A stretch of 60,531 nt of DNA from an uncultured Prevotellaceae bacterium (GTDB lineage: Bacteria > Bacteroidota > Bacteroidia > Bacteroidales > Bacteroidaceae): assembly GCA_947307015.1 (NCBI GenBank), contig CAMZHV010000012.1:1-60531 (forward strand). The letters are read 5' to 3'. This document shows positions 1 to 8,061 of this stretch, piece after piece (positions within the stretch are counted from its first letter, which is position 1; every line of letters starts with the position of its first letter). The notes under the pieces were generated by a model. The model made no database searches, was not told the DNA's origin, and saw only the letters and a list, made by a program, of their open reading frames with translations. The translations under genes were made by a program, and so were the position numbers.

Positions 1-839
1 ATAAGATGCTCATCCCGGGCGAAGTCATCTCCGCCATCATCAACGGCACCGACGAGCTCCTCGCCGAGCTCCGCGACATGGGCATAGGCATATACGCCAC
101 AGGCGGCGAGACAGCCGACGTGGGCGACCTCGTCCGCACCATCATCGTCGACTCCACCGTCACCTGCCGTATGCGCCGCGCCGATGTCATCGACAACGCC
201 AACATACGCCCCGGCGATGTCATCGTGGGCCTCGCCAGCTTCGGTCAGGCCACCTACGAGCACGAATACAACGGCGGCATGGGCAGCAACGGCCTCACCT
301 CCGCCCGCCACGACGTCTTCAGCAAGTATCTTGCTGAGAAATACCCTGAAACCTACGACCATGCAGTGCCCGAAGAACTGGTTTATAGCGGTAAATACAA
401 GTTTTCCGATGTTGGCACTGCAGGTGCCAACATCGGAAAACTTGTATTATCACCCACCCGCACCTACGCCCCCGTCGTCCGTCGCCTCCTCGATGCCATG
501 CGTCCCCGCATCCACGGCATGGTACACTGTACGGGTGGCGCGCAGACCAAGGTGCTGCATTTCGTGGGTGAGAACTGCCGCGTCATCAAGGACAATATGT
601 TCCCCGTGCCACCCCTCTTCCGCATCATCGCCGAGGAGAGCGGTGCTGACTGGAGCGAGATGTACAAAGTCTTCAACTGTGGCCACCGCCTCGAAGTCTA
701 TGTCCGTCCCGAAGATGCCGACGACGTCATCGCCATCTCCCGCAGCTTCAACATCGACGCGCAGGTCGTAGGCCGCATCGAGGAAGGCCCACGCAGCCTC
801 ACCATCCGCAGCGAGTTCGGCGAATTCAATTACGAATGA
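1..839 (+). CDS. purM: Phosphoribosylformylglycinamidine cyclo-ligase (AIR synthase), 5' end missing
   Basis: Cytoplasmic enzyme of purine synthesis that closes the imidazole ring of FGAM to give AIR using ATP. The reading frame is open to the left edge, so the ATG at 6 is internal; 277 residues are visible and roughly the first 100 are missing by comparison with the usual Bacteroidetes length near 390. Recognisable stretches are the GGETADVGD loop, the GLASFGQATYE segment, KLVLSPTRTYAPVV and GMVHCTGGAQTK, followed by the C-terminal AIRS_C domain. An unusual feature is a 55-bp near-perfect palindrome at 394-448, which encodes the variable loop just before KLVLSPTRTY without breaking the frame. 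Family assignment is secure; the effect of the palindrome is unknown. Confidence 0.95.
   Translation, partial: KMLIPGEVISAIINGTDELLAELRDMGIGIYATGGETADVGDLVRTIIVDSTVTCRMRRADVIDNANIRPGDVIVGLASFGQATYEHEYNGGMGSNGLTSARHDVFSKYLAEKYPETYDHAVPEELVYSGKYKFSDVGTAGANIGKLVLSPTRTYAPVVRRLLDAMRPRIHGMVHCTGGAQTKVLHFVGENCRVIKDNMFPVPPLFRIIAEESGADWSEMYKVFNCGHRLEVYVRPEDADDVIAISRSFNIDAQVVGRIEEGPRSLTIRSEFGEFNYE
394..448. repeat. 55-bp palindrome inside purM
   Basis: Two 25-bp arms (394-418 and 424-448) are exact reverse complements around a 5-base TGCAG centre. The element is more AT-rich than the flanking coding sequence and is read in frame as a loop of PurM between the YSG and KLVLSP segments. No function is known; it could be a recently inserted palindrome or the product of hairpin-templated repair. 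Confidence 0.9.
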
Positions 840-881
840 GTAGAATTATTCGGACACACCTATAAAAAAATGTGGTTTTCG

Positions 882-912
882 TTGGCCGTTTCAAAAGATT
901 GTTGTACCTTTG
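882..912 (+). promoter_or_regulatory. Bacteroidetes-type promoter of the tRNA gene
   Basis: TTG at 882-884 and TACCTTTG at 905-912 are separated by 20 bp, matching the Bacteroidetes consensus. The tRNA starts 20 bp after the -7 element. Confidence 0.8.
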
Positions 913-931
913 CAGCCGCAAAACGAAAGAT

Positions 932-1006
932 AGGAGCGTAGCTCAGTTGGTTCAGAGCGCTTCAGTCACATTGAAGAGGTCATCGGTTCGAGCCCGATCG
1001 TTCCTA
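932..1006 (+). tRNA. tRNA-Val, anticodon CAC
   Basis: A full cloverleaf can be drawn. The acceptor stem is AGGAGCG with CGTTCCT (one G-U pair), the D stem GCTC/GAGC, the anticodon stem CTTCA/TGAAG around the loop GTCACAT, and the T arm ATCGG-TTCGAGC-CCGAT. The anticodon reads CAC, which decodes GUG (Val). Position 32 is G, which is uncommon. The CCA end does not appear to be encoded (ACTCA follows the acceptor stem). Confidence 0.9.
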
Positions 1007-1017
1007 CTCACACCAAG

Positions 1018-1056
1018 AAAGGCGGGCTTGCCACCACGGCAAGTCCGCCTTTGTTT
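1018..1056 (+). terminator. Rho-independent terminator after tRNA-Val
   Basis: A GC-rich hairpin, GGCGGGCTTGCC paired with GGCAAGTCCGCC (one G-T pair) around ACCAC, is followed by TTTGTTT. It separates the tRNA unit from prfA. Confidence 0.85.
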
Positions 1057-1125
1057 CAACAGCGAATGAAGCGAATAATATCCTACATTCGTACAATTCA
1101 TATAATATCAAGTACTTGTAGAACT

Positions 1126-2241
1126 ATGGCAAACGAGAATAATCAACTGTTAGATAAACTGGAAGGCCTCGTCTCACGCTATGAGGAGGTGGGGACGCTG
1201 ATCACCGACCCCGCCGTCATCGCCGACCAGAAACGTTACGTCAAGCTGACGAAGGAATACAAGGACCTGGGCGCCATCGTCAAGAAGCGCGCCGAGTATG
1301 TGCAGACGCTCGCCACCATCGACGAGGCTAAGGAGATGTTGGCCACAGAGGACGATGCCGAGATGAAGGAGATGGCGCGCGAGGAGCTCAACGCCGCCAC
1401 GGAGCGCGTGCCACAGCTCGAGGAGGACATCAAACTGCTGCTCATCCCCGCCGACCCTGAGGATGACAAGAACGTCATCATGGAGATACGCGGCGGCACG
1501 GGCGGTGACGAGGCGGCACTCTTCGCCGGTGACCTGTTCCGCATGTACTCGAAGTACTGCGAGACGAAAGGTTGGAAGGTGGCGGTGTCGAGCTTCACCG
1601 AGGGTGCCGCAGGTGGCTACAAAGAGATCATCTTCAGCGTGACGGGCGAAAAGGTCTATGGCACAATGAAATATGAGAGCGGCGTACACCGCGTGCAGCG
1701 TGTTCCGGTGACGGAAACTCAGGGCCGCGTACACACCTCTGCCGCTACCGTCGCCGTGCTGCCCGAGGCGGAGGAGTTCGACGTGGAGATTAACGAGGGT
1801 GCCATCAAATGGGATACCTTCCGCAGCCAGGGCGCGGGCGGACAGAACGTGAACAAGGTGGAGTCGGGTGTGCGAGCCCGCTACATGTGGACAAATCCCA
1901 ACACGGGCGAGACGGAGGAGATTCTCATCGAGTGTACCGAGACGCGCGACCAGCCGAAGAACAAGGAACGTGCCCTCGCGCGCCTGCGTACCTTTATTTA
2001 TGACAAGGAGCACCAGAAATATATCGACGACATCGCGGCACGCCGCAAGACGATGGTGTCCACGGGCGACCGCTCGGCGAAGATACGCACATACAACTAC
2101 CCGCAAGGCCGCATCACGGATCACCGCATCGGCTACACCATCTATAACCTCGCGGCCTTCATGGACGGCGACATCCAAGAATGTATCGACCGCCTCACCG
2201 TGGCCGAGAACGCCGAACGTCTCAAGGAATCTGCCCTATAA
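1126..2241 (+). CDS. prfA: Peptide chain release factor 1
   Basis: Cytoplasmic class I release factor that recognises UAA and UAG in the ribosomal A site and triggers peptidyl-tRNA hydrolysis. The 371-residue product has the N-terminal helical domain, a PVT tripeptide in RVPVTETQGR at the place of the RF1 PxT codon-recognition motif, and the catalytic GGQ at residues 238-240 inside GAGGQNVNKVESGVR. An upstream in-frame TTG at 1051 lies in the tRNA terminator, so the ATG at 1126 (MANENNQ) is chosen. The gene follows the tRNA terminator and has no clear promoter of its own. RF2 is excluded by the PxT-type motif and the absence of SPF. Confidence 0.95.
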   Translation: MANENNQLLDKLEGLVSRYEEVGTLITDPAVIADQKRYVKLTKEYKDLGAIVKKRAEYVQTLATIDEAKEMLATEDDAEMKEMAREELNAATERVPQLEEDIKLLLIPADPEDDKNVIMEIRGGTGGDEAALFAGDLFRMYSKYCETKGWKVAVSSFTEGAAGGYKEIIFSVTGEKVYGTMKYESGVHRVQRVPVTETQGRVHTSAATVAVLPEAEEFDVEINEGAIKWDTFRSQGAGGQNVNKVESGVRARYMWTNPNTGETEEILIECTETRDQPKNKERALARLRTFIYDKEHQKYIDDIAARRKTMVSTGDRSAKIRTYNYPQGRITDHRIGYTIYNLAAFMDGDIQECIDRLTVAENAERLKESAL

Positions 2242-2293
2242 GCACCTCATAATTATGTATAAAGGTTGACGGCCTCTAAAAAATGGATAGCTT

Positions 2294-4027
2294 ATGAAAC
2301 TGGTAGGAATTCTTTCTCAAGCTGCTCGCACTTGCTTTGAGCGCTTTCTGGTGCCGACGATCTTTGCTGCGGCACTGGCGGATTATGGCATCTACTGCGT
2401 GTTGATGGAGCCCAAGATGAATGAGTTGATAGGGGCTATCGGTTATTTCCTGTCGGTGGGCTTTGTGCTCTCACTGTCGCTTACGCTGTGGAGCGAGGAA
2501 CATCAATGGACGGTCAGGGATACCGTGGTTCATGCGGTCGCCTATCTCGTTCTAATCGTCGATGCCTGCTATCTCTATCACATCGAGTTTGGCATTGGTG
2601 GCAATGGCTACGAAATCTTTTTGATGCACGCTTCCGCCATATTCGCCCTTCTGCTGACAGTTTTCTTCCTGTCTTTCAACCGCGAGCATGATGATATTCC
2701 ATCGTGGAACTTCGCGTTGCGCCTCATCGTGAGCCTCGTTGTATGTGCCATCATTGGTCAGATCTTGTGGGGCGGTCTGAGTCTCCTGCTTAGCTCGATG
2801 AACTGGCTGTTCAAGGTGGAGCTTGGTTGGAAATGGTACGCTGTTGCGGGCATTCTCTTTGCCGGTCTGCTGCCTGGGCTGCTCTTCCTCGGACTTATTC
2901 CGGGCGGCGAGAAGAAGCATAACCACGAGCCACTGCGCTCGGGTTTCCTCGCGGGCGTGTTCCGCTATCTCTTCCTGCCCCTTGAGACATTGTATATCGT
3001 GGTGCTGTTCATCTACGCCATCCAGATTTTCTTTTGTTGGGAGCTGCCCAATGGACAGGTCTCTTGGCTCGTGATTGCCTCGATGGTCGGACTTATCGCC
3101 ATAGAGTTTGGTCTCTATCCCACACGCCACGCCGACAACCGTTCCTTCGACCACGTCGTGGCGCGTTGGCTTCCGCTCATCCTCACGCCATTGCTACTTC
3201 TGATGACCGTGGGCATTGTACGTCGTTTCTCGGACTACGGTATCACTATCGCTCGTCTTTATCTCGCGACGCTGAACGGATGGTTTTATATTGTCTGCCT
3301 CGGCCTCGTCCTGTTTCGTGCCCGTCGCATTCATTGGATCCCCATCTCCTTTGCCGCACTCTTCCTCATAACCTCAGCGCTACCTATTAACTACACAAAC
3401 CTCGCGCGCCGGCAGCTGCTTCGTGAGGTAAAGAGTGCTTTGACGCAGACCAAAGCTGTTCTCCCTCTCGATGCCGAACACTACGCTGTGCTCATGAAGT
3501 CGCAGGATGCAGATTTCGCCTCTCGCGTGAGTTCAAAATTGAAGTATCTCGAGCAGACGTTTAACAGCGCGACCATCGAACCGTTAGTGACGCAGAAAGG
3601 TCATCCCATCTATTTCAACAACTATATCCAAAGGGATAATGAACCCACAGTCGATAATCTGTCGTGCTCTGGCTACGCCAATCCTCAGCAAATCCACATA
3701 CCAGAAGGCTTCACGAATCTTTATTTCGATGTCAGGTGTCGCGACATCGCTATCGACCTCATGAGCGATACGCTCGAAGTGCCTGTCAGCAACCAAAAGG
3801 TTTCGGACACACTGATTGTCAACTTGCAAACCCTGAAAGGTTACAGCAAGCGGATGGATGACCTCGTGCCGATTCCCACCAAGTCCGGCCGTAACCTTTT
3901 CCTCCTCAACCATTTCTATATCCACCTCGGCATCCTCTTCGACGACACCGACCCTCACGACCAATCCCCCTACCTGAATCTCAGTGGTTACCTGCTCACA
4001 AAGGAACCCCAAGTCTATGAAAAATAG
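2294..4027 (+). CDS. DUF4153-type polytopic membrane protein
   Basis: An inner-membrane protein of 577 residues with about ten hydrophobic segments between residues 15 and 370, followed by a hydrophilic C-terminal part of about 200 residues that is probably extracytoplasmic. The order and length fit the DUF4153 family of Bacteroidetes. No catalytic motif is visible and the function is unknown. It starts 52 bp after prfA and may be co-transcribed with it. The family name comes from memory of the fold pattern; the membrane topology is seen directly. Confidence 0.6.
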   Translation: MKLVGILSQAARTCFERFLVPTIFAAALADYGIYCVLMEPKMNELIGAIGYFLSVGFVLSLSLTLWSEEHQWTVRDTVVHAVAYLVLIVDACYLYHIEFGIGGNGYEIFLMHASAIFALLLTVFFLSFNREHDDIPSWNFALRLIVSLVVCAIIGQILWGGLSLLLSSMNWLFKVELGWKWYAVAGILFAGLLPGLLFLGLIPGGEKKHNHEPLRSGFLAGVFRYLFLPLETLYIVVLFIYAIQIFFCWELPNGQVSWLVIASMVGLIAIEFGLYPTRHADNRSFDHVVARWLPLILTPLLLLMTVGIVRRFSDYGITIARLYLATLNGWFYIVCLGLVLFRARRIHWIPISFAALFLITSALPINYTNLARRQLLREVKSALTQTKAVLPLDAEHYAVLMKSQDADFASRVSSKLKYLEQTFNSATIEPLVTQKGHPIYFNNYIQRDNEPTVDNLSCSGYANPQQIHIPEGFTNLYFDVRCRDIAIDLMSDTLEVPVSNQKVSDTLIVNLQTLKGYSKRMDDLVPIPTKSGRNLFLLNHFYIHLGILFDDTDPHDQSPYLNLSGYLLTKEPQVYEK

Positions 4028-4040
4028 AGAATATTTATAA

Positions 4041-4144
4041 AAGATTGACGTACAGATTATCGTAGATTGACGGATCCTCAAAAATAGCATTCCTGTCCTC
4101 TGAGACAACTCCGTCAATCATCATCAATCTTTTTCGTCAATCTT
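4041..4144. promoter_or_regulatory. Nested inverted repeats upstream of pyrF
   Basis: AAGATTGACG (4041-4050) pairs with CGTCAATCTT (4135-4144), and inside it GATTGACGGA (4065-4074) pairs with TCCGTCAATC (4110-4119). Both pairs are perfect over 10 bp, and a third partial copy lies at 4122-4130. The arrangement ends about 27 bp before the pyrF start, so it may be an operator, an mRNA leader structure or a terminator of the upstream gene. Confidence 0.5.
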
Positions 4145-4170
4145 CTAATAAAATTTAAACGACAGATTAT

Positions 4171-5136
4171 ATGACAAGAGAACAACTTTTTGAGAATATC
4201 AAACGGAAGCGGAGCTTTCTTTGCGTAGGATTAGACACCGATCTGAAAAAGGTGCCACAGCACTTGGTGGAGCGCGCCGAGCGGGAAGAGGGCTTCGACG
4301 CCATCTTCGAGTTCAACAAGGCCATCATCGACGCCACGGCGCCCTACTGCATTGCCTATAAACCCAATCTGGCCTTCTACGAAGCGCACGGCGTGAAGGG
4401 GTGGATTGCGTTTGAGCGGACGGTGAAGTACCTGAACGACAACTACCCCGACCAGTTCATCATCGCTGACGCCAAGCGCGGCGACATCGGCAATACGAGC
4501 AAGCTCTACGCACGTACCTTTTTTGAAGAGATGAACGTGGACGCCGTGACCGTGGCTCCCTACATGGGCGAGGACAGCGTGACCCCCTTCCTCGGATACC
4601 CCGGCAAATGGGTCATCCTGCTGGCACTGACGAGCAACAAAGGAAGCGAGGACTTTCAGACCCACCCCCTTGCCCCTCCCGTCAGGGAGGGGAGTGGGCT
4701 GCGCGCCGACGGCGTTGAGCCAGAACGCTTGTATGAGCGTGTCATAAAAAGAAGCCAGGAGTGGGTCAAGAACTATCTTGCCCAAAAGACAACAGACTCA
4801 TCGGCTGCGACCCTTTGCGCTCCCCTCCCTGACGGGAGGGGTGAGGGGGAGGGTCTTTTGATGTATGTCGTCGGCGCTACGCAAGGCAGTGCCTTTGCCG
4901 ACATCCGCCGCTTGGCCCCCAACCATTTCCTGCTGGTTCCCGGCATTGGAGCTCAAGGAGGTAGTCTTGAGGAGGTGTGCAAATATGGTTGGAACGACCA
5001 CTGCGGGCTGATCGTCAATAGTTCCCGTGCCATCATCTACGCCGACGCCACTGAACGCTTCGCCGAGGTGGCGGGCGAGAAGGCACGAGAGGTACAGCAG
5101 CAGATGGACGCCCAGCTCACGCTGCACGGCATGTAA
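4171..5136 (+). CDS. pyrF: Orotidine 5'-phosphate decarboxylase with two palindromic inserts
   Basis: Cytoplasmic enzyme of pyrimidine synthesis that converts OMP to UMP. It is of the longer class 2 type found in Bacteroidetes. The catalytic [10 protein letters not shown] motif starts at residue 100, preceded by CVGLDTD near residue 18. The [12 protein letters not shown] and VPGIGAQGG phosphate-binding segments follow. The product is 321 residues, longer than the usual 270-280. The excess lies at about residues 163-182 and 210-230, where two GC-rich palindromic elements (4658-4694 and 4820-4856) are read in frame as Pro/Gly/Arg-rich linkers. The host sequence between them ([12 protein letters not shown]) is still recognisable, so the gene is probably functional and has tolerated the inserts. 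Confidence 0.93.
   Translation: MTREQLFENIKRKRSFLCVGLDTDLKKVPQHLVERAEREEGFDAIFEFNKAIIDATAPYCIAYKPNLAFYEAHGVKGWIAFERTVKYLNDNYPDQFIIADAKRGDIGNTSKLYARTFFEEMNVDAVTVAPYMGEDSVTPFLGYPGKWVILLALTSNKGSEDFQTHPLAPPVREGSGLRADGVEPERLYERVIKRSQEWVKNYLAQKTTDSSAATLCAPLPDGRGEGEGLLMYVVGATQGSAFADIRRLAPNHFLLVPGIGAQGGSLEEVCKYGWNDHCGLIVNSSRAIIYADATERFAEVAGEKAREVQQQMDAQLTLHGM
4658..4694 (+). repeat. GC palindromic element, copy 1 (in pyrF)
   Basis: The 37-bp element has a tail starting AGACCCACCCCC and an 8-bp hairpin CCCCTCCC-GTCA-GGGAGGGG. It is read in frame within pyrF and points toward copy 2. Confidence 0.85.
4820..4856 (-). repeat. GC palindromic element, copy 2 (in pyrF)
   Basis: The 37-bp element is the reverse complement of copy 1 with about three differences. 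The hairpin faces copy 1 and the tail ends in GGGAGGGTCT. It is read in frame as a Pro/Gly-rich segment. Confidence 0.85.
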
Positions 5137-5191
5137 ACAAATCCAGCAGTTTCACGCTGATAAGGCGACGAAGCTGCAAATAAAAATAAAC

Positions 5192-5247
5192 CCTTAAGGG
5201 TTTTCGGCAAAACATATAAAGTTGTTGGCCGAAATCCTTAAGGGTTT
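5192..5247. repeat. Inverted repeat after pyrF
   Basis: CCTTAAGGGTTTTCGGC and a near reverse complement, GCCGAAATCCTTAAGG, face each other across about 20 bp. Each arm also contains the small palindrome CCTTAAGG. It may act as the pyrF terminator or mark the left edge of the VirE region. Confidence 0.55.
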
Positions 5248-5289
5248 TGTTGTAAAGTGTTGGACGTGTAAAAACAAGGGTTGGGAGAG

Positions 5290-5377
5290 TATTTTCGACT
5301 GGACGTAAAGAGCAAAACATCTGGTCGAATAGCGCAAAACGTCCAGTCGTATAGAGCAAAACGACTGGACGTTTTGC
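5290..5377. repeat. Array of four 22-bp repeats before the first VirE gene
   Basis: GCAAAAC recurs at 5312, 5334 and 5356, exactly 22 bp apart, and a degenerate first unit starts at 5290. Each unit is GCAAAAC plus a variable ten-base core (GACTGGACGT, ATCTGGTCGA, GTCCAGTCGT, GACTGGACGT) plus a short linker. Units 3 and 4 together form a 17-bp perfect inverted repeat (5333-5349 with 5362-5378). The array sits about 340 bp upstream of the VirE start, with a strongly AT-rich tract between. Confidence 0.8.
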
Positions 5378-5399
5378 GATGAGGGAATAATCACATCAG

Positions 5400-5650
5400 A
5401 TGAGAAGAACGGTCAGAGCGTAAGAAGCTATTGTTTTTGTCTAAATAATATCTTAATTAAAATATTTGGAGAATAATATCAATTTATCTACTAATTATAT
5501 GTATAATATTTATTACTAATAGGTTAATATGGTAGATGATGTATTTAATATTTATATGATAAGTAGATGATATAAAGATTAAATATAATAAAATAAAAAT
5601 AGTTTTGTATTTTTACGTGGAAATATTTGGCAGTATGGAGAAAAAGTAGT
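5400..5650. other. AT-rich non-coding tract between repeat array and VirE promoter
   Basis: From about 5440 to 5635 the sequence is almost all A and T, in strong contrast to the GC-rich surroundings. No convincing ORF or RNA gene is visible. With the 22-bp array on one side and a primase-helicase gene on the other it resembles a DNA-unwinding element, which is inference; it could also simply be upstream promoter DNA. Confidence 0.5.
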
Positions 5651-5657
5651 ATCTTTG
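5626..5657 (+). promoter_or_regulatory. Promoter of the first VirE gene
   Basis: TTTG at 5626-5629 and TATCTTTG at 5650-5657 are spaced by 20 bp, a full match to the Bacteroidetes consensus. It places the transcript start near 5664 and so rules out an upstream in-frame start at 5655. Confidence 0.85.
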
Positions 5658-5720
5658 CAACGTCAAAAGAGGAAAATAAGGTTCAGACTACCTGTTCTGA
5701 GTGTAAGGAGAGCGAGAGAA

Positions 5721-7946
5721 ATGACAACAAGGCGTGAAAACCTTGGACAAAACATCGACGCTATGCAATGCACGATATACAAACAGACGATAAGGAGTAA
5801 GAAAATTAAGACCAGCATCTTGGAAATGGACGAGCTGATGGCTCGTATTCAAACGGATGAAAAGAGGAGGAAAACGGTGGAAGCTTTCAGGCAAGAGCTG
5901 AAAGATCTTCCACCGTTCTTACGTCCACGAACTCGAGAACAGCTACCTAACATCTGTCCAGCGCAGAGTTTACGTCGGCAGCGCGACGGCTCGCAGCGGA
6001 CAGTGTACAATGGGGTGGTGCTCCTTGAAGTGGATAACCTGCCACGACCTGAGGACATCCGGCGCGAGAAGACGCTGGCAACAGCTTGGCCCACGACGAT
6101 GGCAGTACTCGAGGGTGCCGACGGGCACAGCCTGAAGATCCTGGTGCGCGGGACATTCGAGGACGGCACGCTGCCCTCGGAGGAAGAACAGATGGAACGC
6201 TTCCATCAACAGCTCTACACGACATGCGCGCAGGTGTATGCCAGCGTTTTAGGCCTAACGCCGAAGGCGAAGCAAGCGCGCATCGACGACACTTTCCTCT
6301 GGACCTTCGACCCAACGCTGCATTTCGACAAGGACGCGGCGGCGGTGAAGGTCAGCAGGAGTAGCGTGGCAACGACGCTCAGTGAGCGCCAGGAGGACGC
6401 GATGGTATACGGCCCCAAGAGTAGCCTGCCCTCAATGGAGAACAACGGACTGTGGAGGAGGCGGTTTGCGCTGGCGGTGAAGATCGCTGAAGAGAAGGGA
6501 TTCGGCGGGAAAACCGCCGAACACGAACGCGCCAAGGGGACAGAGGAGCGAGAAAGAGAGAGGAAAAAAGGCGAGAGAGAGGGGACAGAGGAGATGGCGG
6601 CGAGGCTGGAAGGGGTAGCCCTGGAGGCGCTGCGGTTAGGGATACCACAGGAGGATGCGGTGCGACAGACAAGGGTGAGTGTGCGATGGAAGGCGCTAAG
6701 CGCCGAGCGGCAGCGGGCCATCATCGAGAGCGTGTACTTAGAGAACAGCGGAGAGGAGGGGCGCGACAGGAAGCATACGATGCAGGAGACAAGCTACAGG
6801 CTACAGGCTTTCATGCAGGCGAGATATGACCTGAGATTCAACGTATTGACGAACGGCGTAGAGTGGCGGAGGAACGATGCGGTGTCGTTCACGTTCCAGC
6901 CTTTGGACACCCGCGTGATGAACACAATGATACAAGAGTGCCATGAGAGCGGACTCGACGTCTTCGACCGCGACATGAAACGCTACCTCGGTTCAACACG
7001 CATCCGCGACTACAATGTGGCACGCGCCTACCTCAACGATATTACGGAGCGGTGGGACGGCGTGACCGACCATATCGGCGCATTGGCCGACCGCGTGCCG
7101 TGCCGCAACCCGCACTGGCGTGAGTGGTTCCACACGTGGTTCTTAGGTATGGTAAAGCAATGGGGCGGCGATCCCATGACGCACGGCAACAGCGTGGTGC
7201 CGCTGCTAATCGGTCCGCAGGGCTGCGGCAAGAGCACCTTCGGACAACTGCTGCTGCCGCCAGAGCTGCGCGAGGCTGGTTATCGCGAACTTGTTGACTT
7301 CACGAGCAAGGCGGATGCCGAGCGCCTGCTGACGAGCGCTCTGCTCATCAACCTCGACGAGTTCAACCAAATCAGCGAAAAGATACAACAAGGTTTCCTC
7401 AAGAATCTCATCCAGAAAAGCAGTGTCAAGGGACGCCGTCCGTACAGCAGTGTGATGCAGAATATGCCGCGCTACGCCTCGTTCATCGCCACGACGAACA
7501 TGGCTGACGTACTGAGCGACCCCTCGGGTTCGCGGCGCTTCATCGTGGCTGACATCCGCGACGGTGCCATCATCGACAACACGCCTCCTTACAAGTGGGA
7601 TGCGATGTTCGCACAGGCCTTGGCGGAGCTGGAACAGGGGCGTCGTCCGTACTTTACGCCCGAGGAGGTGCAGCAGATCGAAACCTATAACGCAACCTAC
7701 AACGCCATGCGTGCTGAAGTGAGCCGTTTCCTCGACGTCTTCGAACTGGAAACGGAGCCTGACGATGGCGTTGAGAAGCTGAAACTTTCTGACATCACCA
7801 AAGCCATCAAACAGCAAACGGGCTACGAATACAGCGACAAGGCATTCAACTACCTGGGACGCTGGTTGACGAACGAGGCACGTGCCGGGCGCGTCCGTCG
7901 CTGGATGTCCAACGGGAGCCCGCGCTATCTACTGAGAAAGATATGA
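5721..7946 (+). CDS. VirE-family primase-helicase (VirE_N + VirE), copy 1
   Basis: A 741-residue cytoplasmic protein with an N-terminal VirE_N/BT4734-like region (about residues 15-220), a basic and glutamate-rich low-complexity linker (about 255-290), and a D5/VirE-like P-loop ATPase (about 360-740). The Walker A motif is GPQGCGKST with K504, Walker B is LLINLDEFN, and the sensor segment FIATTNMADVLSDPSGSRRF follows. Relatives are replication helicases or primase-helicases of phages, plasmids and islands; the role here is not known. The ATG at 5721 is chosen from the promoter position; the ATG at 5763 is an alternative. It stands alone between pyrF and lpxD. A second family member lies at 49959-52079. 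Confidence 0.85.
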   Translation: MTTRRENLGQNIDAMQCTIYKQTIRSKKIKTSILEMDELMARIQTDEKRRKTVEAFRQELKDLPPFLRPRTREQLPNICPAQSLRRQRDGSQRTVYNGVVLLEVDNLPRPEDIRREKTLATAWPTTMAVLEGADGHSLKILVRGTFEDGTLPSEEEQMERFHQQLYTTCAQVYASVLGLTPKAKQARIDDTFLWTFDPTLHFDKDAAAVKVSRSSVATTLSERQEDAMVYGPKSSLPSMENNGLWRRRFALAVKIAEEKGFGGKTAEHERAKGTEERERERKKGEREGTEEMAARLEGVALEALRLGIPQEDAVRQTRVSVRWKALSAERQRAIIESVYLENSGEEGRDRKHTMQETSYRLQAFMQARYDLRFNVLTNGVEWRRNDAVSFTFQPLDTRVMNTMIQECHESGLDVFDRDMKRYLGSTRIRDYNVARAYLNDITERWDGVTDHIGALADRVPCRNPHWREWFHTWFLGMVKQWGGDPMTHGNSVVPLLIGPQGCGKSTFGQLLLPPELREAGYRELVDFTSKADAERLLTSALLINLDEFNQISEKIQQGFLKNLIQKSSVKGRRPYSSVMQNMPRYASFIATTNMADVLSDPSGSRRFIVADIRDGAIIDNTPPYKWDAMFAQALAELEQGRRPYFTPEEVQQIETYNATYNAMRAEVSRFLDVFELETEPDDGVEKLKLSDITKAIKQQTGYEYSDKAFNYLGRWLTNEARAGRVRRWMSNGSPRYLLRKI

Positions 7947-8024
7947 CAGAAGGTAAAATTTGTAAAAAAGGTGAATTGTTGGCCAAAAAAGGTTTTAAAA
8001 ATAGGAAATGTAACATTTTTGCGG

Positions 8025-8032
8025 TATCTTTG
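8025..8032 (+). promoter_or_regulatory. Probable -7 element for the lpxD operon
   Basis: TATCTTTG lies 30 bp upstream of the lpxD ATG. No good -33 TTG is seen at the expected distance, so support is partial. Confidence 0.55.
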
Positions 8033-8061
8033 CAGCCAATTTGAAAAATAAATATTTCATC

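Noticed and set aside
1174..2178. Long open frame opposite prfA
   Set aside because: It is a shadow of the GC-rich codon pattern of prfA; the same holds for other long antisense frames opposite the SusC, GH2 and GH105 genes.
4171..5136. pyrF as a pseudogene broken by repeats
   Set aside because: The frame is open throughout, catalytic and phosphate-binding motifs are present and both inserts are in frame.
5290..5377. Possible CRISPR array
   Set aside because: Four units of 22 bp with only about 10 variable bases, no spacers of constant length around 30 bp and no cas genes nearby.
5655..5720. N-terminal extension of the first VirE protein
   Set aside because: It overlaps the -7 element of the promoter, so it lies upstream of the inferred transcript start.
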